Position numbers and translations under genes: made by a program. Shown piece by piece: positions 58,736 to 64,000 of a stretch of 64,000 nucleotides of DNA (position 1 is the first letter of the stretch; every line of letters starts with the position of its first letter). Where the stretch lies: positions 27,935 through 91,934 of the forward strand of contig CASHSZ010000143.1 of assembly GCA_949358305.1 (NCBI GenBank), in the 5' to 3' direction. Source of the DNA: Strigamia acuminata (lineage: Eukaryota > Arthropoda > Chilopoda > Geophilomorpha > Linotaeniidae). The notes under the pieces were generated by a model. It did not search any database, had not been told where the DNA came from, and saw only the letters and a program-made list of their open reading frames with translations.

Positions 58736-61425
58736 TCACGGCCTGTTGGCCGTGCGACCCGTGACTCGGAGTGTGGTTTTTGGGGACGAGGGCCGTCCTC
58801 CGGCCGCGCCGCGACGCGCCGCGGGTCGGACAAGAAACGACCCGGTCGGAAACCGAACCTCAGTGTCCAATCGGGCAGAAATTGTGCGGAAGTTTAACCA
58901 AAAATGGCCAAAAGTCGGTGCAAGTTTTGCACGCAACAAACGTCCGATGTGACAGTGCCCATGCGGGTTGGACGTGCATGTGGGCGCGTGTGGGCGCTCG
59001 ATTTACCGGCCCGTTGGACGAGTTAAACCAAAATTTCCCAATATCTTGCATAAATTTAAAGAAGATTTGACAGATTTCCAGATTTTAAGCGATGTTTTAC
59101 ATAAGTCCGTCCCATTGCTGAAATTCCGTGAAAATTTGTCAAAAATTGACAAAAGTCTGTGCAAATTTTGTCAGAAATAGGAAACAAAAAATTTAAAATT
59201 CGTCCAACGCGCCAGTAAATCGAGCGCGCCCATGCGTGGACAGTGCGCCGGCGGGAGCCCCGGCCGTCCTCTCTCTCTCTCTCTCTCGGCCGCCAAGGCT
59301 CGCCCCTCCGCCCGTCGGCGGGAGCCCCGACCGTCCCCCCTCTCTCTTTCGGCCGCCAAAGGATCGCCCCTCCGCTCGTCACAGATTTTTGTCAATATTT
59401 GATGAATTTCAACAGATTTTCAGCAATATTTTACAGGACATTTCTGCTCTTTTGGATACATTTTCAAAGGTTTTATTGCTAAAATTCTGGGGAAATTTAT
59501 CAAAAATTGACAAAAAATCGATGCAAGTTTTGTCAGAAATTGATAAAATCTTCTTAAACTCGTCCAACGCGCCGGCGAGTGCACATGCGGGGACAGTGGG
59601 CACGTCCAGCCCGCGTGCACACTGTCAGATCGGGCGGTTTCGGGCACAGTTTGATCCGGGCAAATATCTAGCAAAACTTGCACCGATTTTTTGTCAATTT
59701 TAGACAAATTTCAGCGATATTTTACGAGACATTTCTGCTCGATTGGACACATTTCCAGGGGTTTTTTGTAAAACATTGATAAAATTCCGTGGAAATTTAT
59801 CAAATATTGGCAAAATTCGGTGCTAATTTTGTCAAAAATTAGGAAAAAAAAATTTTCAAAACTTGTCCAACGTGCCGGTAAATCGAGCGCCCACATGCCT
59901 AGATAGTGCACGCCCAACCCGCCAAGGCTCGCCCCTCCGCCCGTTGGCGGGAGCCCCGGCCGTCCCCTCTCTCTCTCTTTCTCTCTCTCTCTCGGGCGCC
60001 CGGAGCTCGCCCCTCCGCCCGTCACCGACTTTTGACACAATTTTTGATGAAATTCAACAGAATTTTAGCAACGTTTTACAAAAAACCTGTGGAAATGTGT
60101 CCAACCGGGCAGAAATGTGTCGTAAAATGTTGCCGAAATTCTGTGAAAATTTGTCACAAATTGCCAAAAGTCGGTGCAAGTATTGCTAGATTTGGGCGCA
60201 TCAAACTGTGCCGAGATCTGACAGTGTCCACGCGGTTTTGAAGCGCCCACTGTCGACGCACGTGGGCGCTCAATTTACCGGCGCGTTGGACGAGTTTTGA
60301 AAAAAGTTTTTTCCTAATTTCTGACAAAACTTGCACCGAATTTTGTCAATATGTGATAAATTTCCATGGATTTTAAGCAATGTTTTACAGAAGTCCGTCC
60401 CATCGGGCAGAAACGTCTCGTAAAATGTCGCTGAAATTCCGTGAAAATCTGTCAAAAATTGACAAAAGTTGGTGACCGACCCGCGGCGCGTCACGGCGCG
60501 GTCGGAGGACGGCCCTCGTCCCCAAAAACCACACTCCGGGTCACGTGGTCTCGCACTCGACTTTTTCAGTTTTCCCGTTTTCGGCCCGTTACGGCCAAGG
60601 ACCGTAACGGGTCGAAAACGGGCCGCAACGGGTCGAAAACGGCCGCAACGGGTCGAAAACGGCCCGCACGGGCCGTTAACGGGCCGCCGACGGTCCCGTC
60701 ACAATCCCGTAACGGCTCGCACGGGCCGTTAACGGGCCGCCGACGGTCCCGTCACGATCCCGTAACGGCTCGCACGGGCCGTTAACGGGCCGCCGACGGT
60801 TCCGTAACTATCCCGTAACGGCCCGCACGGGCCGTTAACGGGCCGCCGACGGTCCCGTCACGACCCCGTAACGGCCCGTACGACCTCATGCGGGCCGTTA
60901 ACGGGCCGTTAACGGGCCGTTAACGGGCCGTTAACGGCCCGTTAACGGCGTAAAACCAAAAACAGGATTCGAGATTAATGTCTATGAATGTTGTACGCGT
61001 TTTCATGTATGTGTTGTCGGTTGTTGATTTTTTCGATTTACACCGTCACGGCCCGTTAACGGCCCGTTAACGGCCCGTTAACGGCCCGTCAACGGCCCGC
61101 ATGGGGTCGCACGGGCCGTTAACGGGCCGCCGACGGTCCCGTCACGATCCCGTAACGGCCCGCACGGGCCGTTAACGGGCCGCCGACGGTCCCGTCACGA
61201 TTCCGTAACGGCTCGCACGGGCCGTTAACGGGCCGCCGACGGTCCCGTCACGATCCCGTAACGGCTCGCACGGGCCGTTAACGGGCCGCCGACGGTCCCG
61301 TCACGGTCCCGTAACGGCCTTCGTTCCCGGACTTCGGCTCGCCGACGGCCCGTGCGACCTCATGCGGGCCGCTAACGGGCTGTCAACGGGCCGTTAACGG
61401 CCCGTTTTCGACCCGCTACGGCCCG
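58736..61425. repeat. Satellite unit U12 (2690 bp, one block)
   Basis: A single block (59141-60176) with the CAGCGATATT and ATTCAACAGAATT variants, the same combination as U7. GC module at about 60480-61520, with GGGCTGTCAACGG at 61377. Confidence 0.9.
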
Positions 61426-62011
61426 TCACGGCCTGTTGGCCGTGCGACCCGTGACTCGGAGTGTGGTTTTTGGGGACGAGGGCCGTCCTCCGGCCGCGCC
61501 GCGACGCGCCGCGGGTCGGACAAGAAACGACCCGGTCGGAAACCGAACCTCAGTGTCCAATCGGGCAGAAATTGTGCGGAAGTTTAACCAAAAATGGCCA
61601 AAAGTCGGTGCAAGTTTTGCACGCAACAAACGTCCGATGTGACAGTGCCCATGCGGGTTGGACGTGCATGTGGGCGCGTGTGGGCGCTCGATTTACCGGC
61701 CCGTTGGACGAGTTAAACCAAAATTTCCCAATATCTTGCATAAATTTAAAGAAGATTTGACAGATTTCCAGATTTTAAGCGATGTTTTACATAAGTCCGT
61801 CCCATTGCTGAAATTCCGTGAAAATTTGTCAAAAATTGACAAAAGTCTGTGCAAATTTTGTCAGAAATAGGAAACAAAAAATTTAAAATTCGTCCAACGC
61901 GCCAGTAAATCGAGCGCGCCCATGCGTGGACAGTGCGCCGGCGGGAGCCCCGGCCGTCCTCTCTCTCTCTCTCTCTCGGCCGCCAAGGCTCGCCCCTCCG
62001 CCCGTCGGCGG
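61426..62011. repeat. Satellite unit U13, cut by element 3
   Basis: It begins as the other units and breaks within the first 1015-bp block, after GTCGGCGG (62011). The expected target duplication GGCGG (62007-62011) cannot be confirmed because the right end of element 3 lies outside the window. Confidence 0.88.
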
Positions 62012-62477
62012 TGTTGGGATATGCCCAACTGTTTGAGATTTATTAGTTGCATATTTATGGCTAAATGCAACGTGCATGTCTTTACTTTGCTGTGACTTAG
62101 TTAAACTAGTTGATCCTGATTTTTTACCCTGCTTGTTATGTGCCGCAACTAGTTTATTTACTTGTAAAGATGTGCCTTCTCGTCGTCCGCTCAAATGAGC
62201 AATATTCGTTTATTTTTTCCATTGCTTTTGAGTTGTTTATCGCTTATTTGCTCCTCCCTTATTGTTTATCATGTAAAGGACAAGTCATTGCTTGCTAACA
62301 ATGATTTGTTCTATTGTAAGCTTGTATTCATACTTTGAGGGCGGCTAGCCTCAAAGCAGTCGTTTTTACTGTGGTTCGTGACGATTAAAGATGGCGGTCG
62401 CGCAATGCGAGTTCCCGCACCCATTAAATCATGTCTCAGCTCTATTTTCCTGATGTCCGGCGCCTACAATCTCATCA
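62012..62477 (+). repeat. Element 3 left LTR (466 bp)
   Basis: Starts TGTTGGGATATGCCC and ends CTCATCA, 2 nt before the primer binding site. It contains hairpin arms 62278-62290 (13-nt arm starting at 62278) and 62299-62311 (13 pairs including G-U, 8-nt loop), a second hairpin CTTTGAGG/CCTCAAAG (62333-62340 and 62349-62356) and ATTAAA at 62384-62389. The block ATGTAAAGGAC is shared with element 2. Confidence 0.85.
62384..62389 (+). promoter_or_regulatory. Polyadenylation signal ATTAAA in LTR of element 3
   Basis: ATTAAA follows two LTR hairpins. It is directly followed by GATGGCGG, a YY1-like motif. Confidence 0.55.
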
Positions 62478-62479
62478 TT

Positions 62480-62497
62480 TGGTAGCAGAGGATGGTT
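62480..62497 (+). other. Primer binding site of element 3 (perfect initiator tRNA-Met match)
   Basis: TGGTAGCAGAGGATGGTT is complementary to the terminal 18 nt of animal initiator tRNA-Met without mismatch. This is the best single indicator that the host is an animal. Confidence 0.88.
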
Positions 62498-63293
62498 GAC
62501 GACGCGGCCAACCGTTTGTGATGAATTGGCGGCGATTTTTGTGAAGGAACGGACATCGCGACTTCGTCGGTATCGTCGCAGAGACGTATCGCCGTTTTCG
62601 GGATTTTAGCAAAGCGGACGAGCTTTGACAACGTGTGCGGGCAATTCGCCAACGAATTTGGAACAAAACAGTGTGAGAATTGTCGTTTTTTCGTGCGAAA
62701 TAAGCACATTTGCCGATATAAAGAAGATTTTTCTTCTGCGGCGCCATTTTTTTTGACTTCATCGCGTACGGCCGTGAAGCCAGCAGAGAATCGTGTGTAC
62801 GGATCGACACACGCTCTCATCACGATTCAACAAAGAATACGTCGAAACGACGTAATTTTTGGACCGTTTTTCGTTGAAAATCAACACGGAAGTCATCGTG
62901 CGAATCGATTTTTCGACGGCGGCCGGATTTTTCGTCAAAGCAGACGAAAAACGACGTGTGAGAATAATTTTCAACGTAAGGACCTGTGTGGGCATAAATT
63001 TGCACACAGGCATCAGCTATTTGAGCACCTAGAAGACCAGTTAGCGGGTTAAACGTACGCGCTGGCATTTTCCCGAGGTTTTGTGCACGGAGCACATCCT
63101 ACGAAGGTGCGGACGAGCACGTTGAGTCGACGTGCATCGATTTCACGACGTGGGATCAACGAGGGAATTTTTGCGACGCAAACCAACCCGCAAAACAACG
63201 GATTTTCACCTTGCCAACTATTATTTAGTTTTAAGTTGTCGAAATTCATTGTTAATAAGTTTAAGGTTTTGTTTGGGGGTCTTGTAGTATCCT

Positions 63294-63367
63294 TTCCACC
63301 CTTTACGCAGTCGCGTAGTGGAATTGTATTTTTGCGTAGGCTTTCTCTGGCCACCGAGTGTCCCGCG
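63294..63367 (+). ncRNA. Structured leader RNA of element 3 (truncated)
   Basis: Stem I pairs TTCCAC (63294-63299) with GTGGAA (63318-63323). Its inner stem TACGC/GCGTA (63304-63308 and 63313-63317) has the same AGTC loop as element 2 and a CCTT 5' bulge. GTATTTTTG and CCCGCG follow at the places equivalent to elements 1 and 2. The 3' halves of stems II-IV are missing because element 4 starts at 63368. Confidence 0.6.
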
Positions 63368-63689
63368 TGTTAAGATATAATGTATATTGATAAGCAATCA
63401 CTATTTACAACACGTGTGTATATATATATCTTTGCGTATTATCATGTAGCTAAGTGTTAGTGTATGTGTTTGGCCAATGCGAGTGATCGCAATGTTTGTT
63501 TACATACAGTGTCTGTATGCTGCCTACAGGTGGCGCTGATTGCATTGAGGTCATGTGACCAATCATTAAAGATCACTTGATGTTTTGGTTCTCACCTGTT
63601 AACATGTTGTGTGTTTCTTTCACCTGATGCATTTTTCCAATCCACTACATTTGTCACTATTAGCAGAAGTTAGCAACACTATTCAACAA

Positions 63690-63700
63690 GGTTATGGGCC
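63690..63700 (+). other. Half-tRNA primer binding site of element 4
   Basis: GGTTATGGGCC is complementary to the anticodon-arm end of a 5' half of initiator tRNA-Met (contains the CAU anticodon complement), as in Drosophila copia. The position, just after the CAACA LTR end, also matches that family. Confidence 0.65.
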
Positions 63701-64000
63701 ACAAACAACGTGGGAAAAACAGCTAGAGTGTTTGAAAACATTTCAAAGCAACCACAGGTGAAAAAGTGGGCGTTTCTCCTCAAAATCCAAGATGGCGGCG
63801 TCCATGAGGAATGGAATCAACCTGTGCTTATGCCAAGGATCCACGGTTCTACAAGCGATTATTGGTCATCAAGCGACACAGGATCATTAATTGGGTTCGA
63901 ACATTATAGAACATTTATTTAATACGTTTATTTTGGCCATTTTCGGACGATTTTCCGAATATCGCGAGGCGCGATACGTAACGTCGACGTGGCGTTAATT
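63701..64000 (+). other. Leader of element 4, no gene recognised
   Basis: A 70-codon frame (63710-63922) and a 32-codon frame from 63792 are open but show no recognisable similarity. AAGATGGCGGCGTCC (from 63789) is a strong YY1-type motif. Confidence 0.45.

Larger units (their letters stand above)
62012..63367 (+). mobile_element. Copia-type LTR retrotransposon, element 3 (5' part only)
   Basis: A 466-bp LTR (62012-62477, TG...CA), a primer binding site and about 870 bp of leader are present. The leader is homologous to that of element 2 (about 62690-62780 matches 35748-35830) and ends inside the structured region at CCCGCG (63362-63367), where element 4 begins. No Gag or Pol is in the window. 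The 3' remainder presumably lies beyond element 4. Confidence 0.85.
63368..64000 (+). mobile_element. Copia-like element 4, nested in element 3 (5' part)
   Basis: A putative 321-bp LTR (63368-63688, TGTTAAG...TTCAACA) starts exactly where the element 3 leader breaks. It is followed after 1 nt by a primer binding site of the half-tRNA type. The LTR has a TATATATATATC run (63419-63430), a CATACAG/CTGTATG hairpin (63503-63519) and ATTAAA (63565-63570). No Gag similarity is seen in the remaining 300 bp, and the rest of the element is beyond the window. No second LTR is available to confirm the borders. Confidence 0.6.

Noticed and set aside
62633-63052. 139-codon frame in the element 3 leader
   Set aside because: It begins at a non-ATG codon, lies in a different frame from the element 2 leader frame, and has no recognisable domain.

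Overview
This window comes from a eukaryotic, probably metazoan, nuclear genome. It is built almost entirely of repetitive DNA: a very young satellite array with higher-order structure, interrupted by four Copia-type LTR retrotransposons. No ordinary cellular gene, rRNA or tRNA was found. The animal assignment rests on the primer binding sites of three elements. They match the 3' end of animal-type initiator tRNA-Met (18/18 bases in one, 17/18 in another, 12 in the third). The species cannot be named from this sequence.

Layout: 1-353 is unassigned flank. 354-2134 is a partial satellite unit that recurs, apparently unchanged, at 50564-52344. 2135-46187 holds eight complete units of a higher-order repeat; two of them are split by Copia element 1 (5952-12429) and Copia element 2 (35051-42070). 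46188-46921 is a divergent unit, 46922-48889 is mostly non-satellite DNA with a short coding-like fragment, and 48890-49889 is a GC-rich foldback element with the longest inverted arms in the window. 49890-50563 is degenerate satellite. 50564-62011 holds more units, the last one cut by Copia element 3 (from 62012). Element 3 is itself cut at 63368 by a fourth Copia-like element that runs out of the window.

A satellite unit alternates an AT-rich domain with a GC-rich module of about 1.06 kb. The AT-rich domain consists of 300-360 bp monomers in both orientations, and a three-monomer block of 1015 bp is repeated 1, 2 or 4 times per unit. The GC module has inverted-repeat arms around 53-bp minisatellites rich in CCGTTAACGG. 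Unit length is therefore about 2.69, 3.7 or 5.77 kb.

Elements 1 and 2 have LTR pairs that look identical by eye, 5-bp target duplications and long open reading frames, so both inserted recently. Element 2 has a single intact Gag-Pol frame. Element 1 has an intact Pol but lacks the Gag capsid region. Elements 1-3, although diverged in primary sequence, share a folded RNA leader whose stems are kept by compensatory base changes, and LTR hairpins upstream of the polyadenylation signal. This conserved RNA architecture is the most promising novel signal here.
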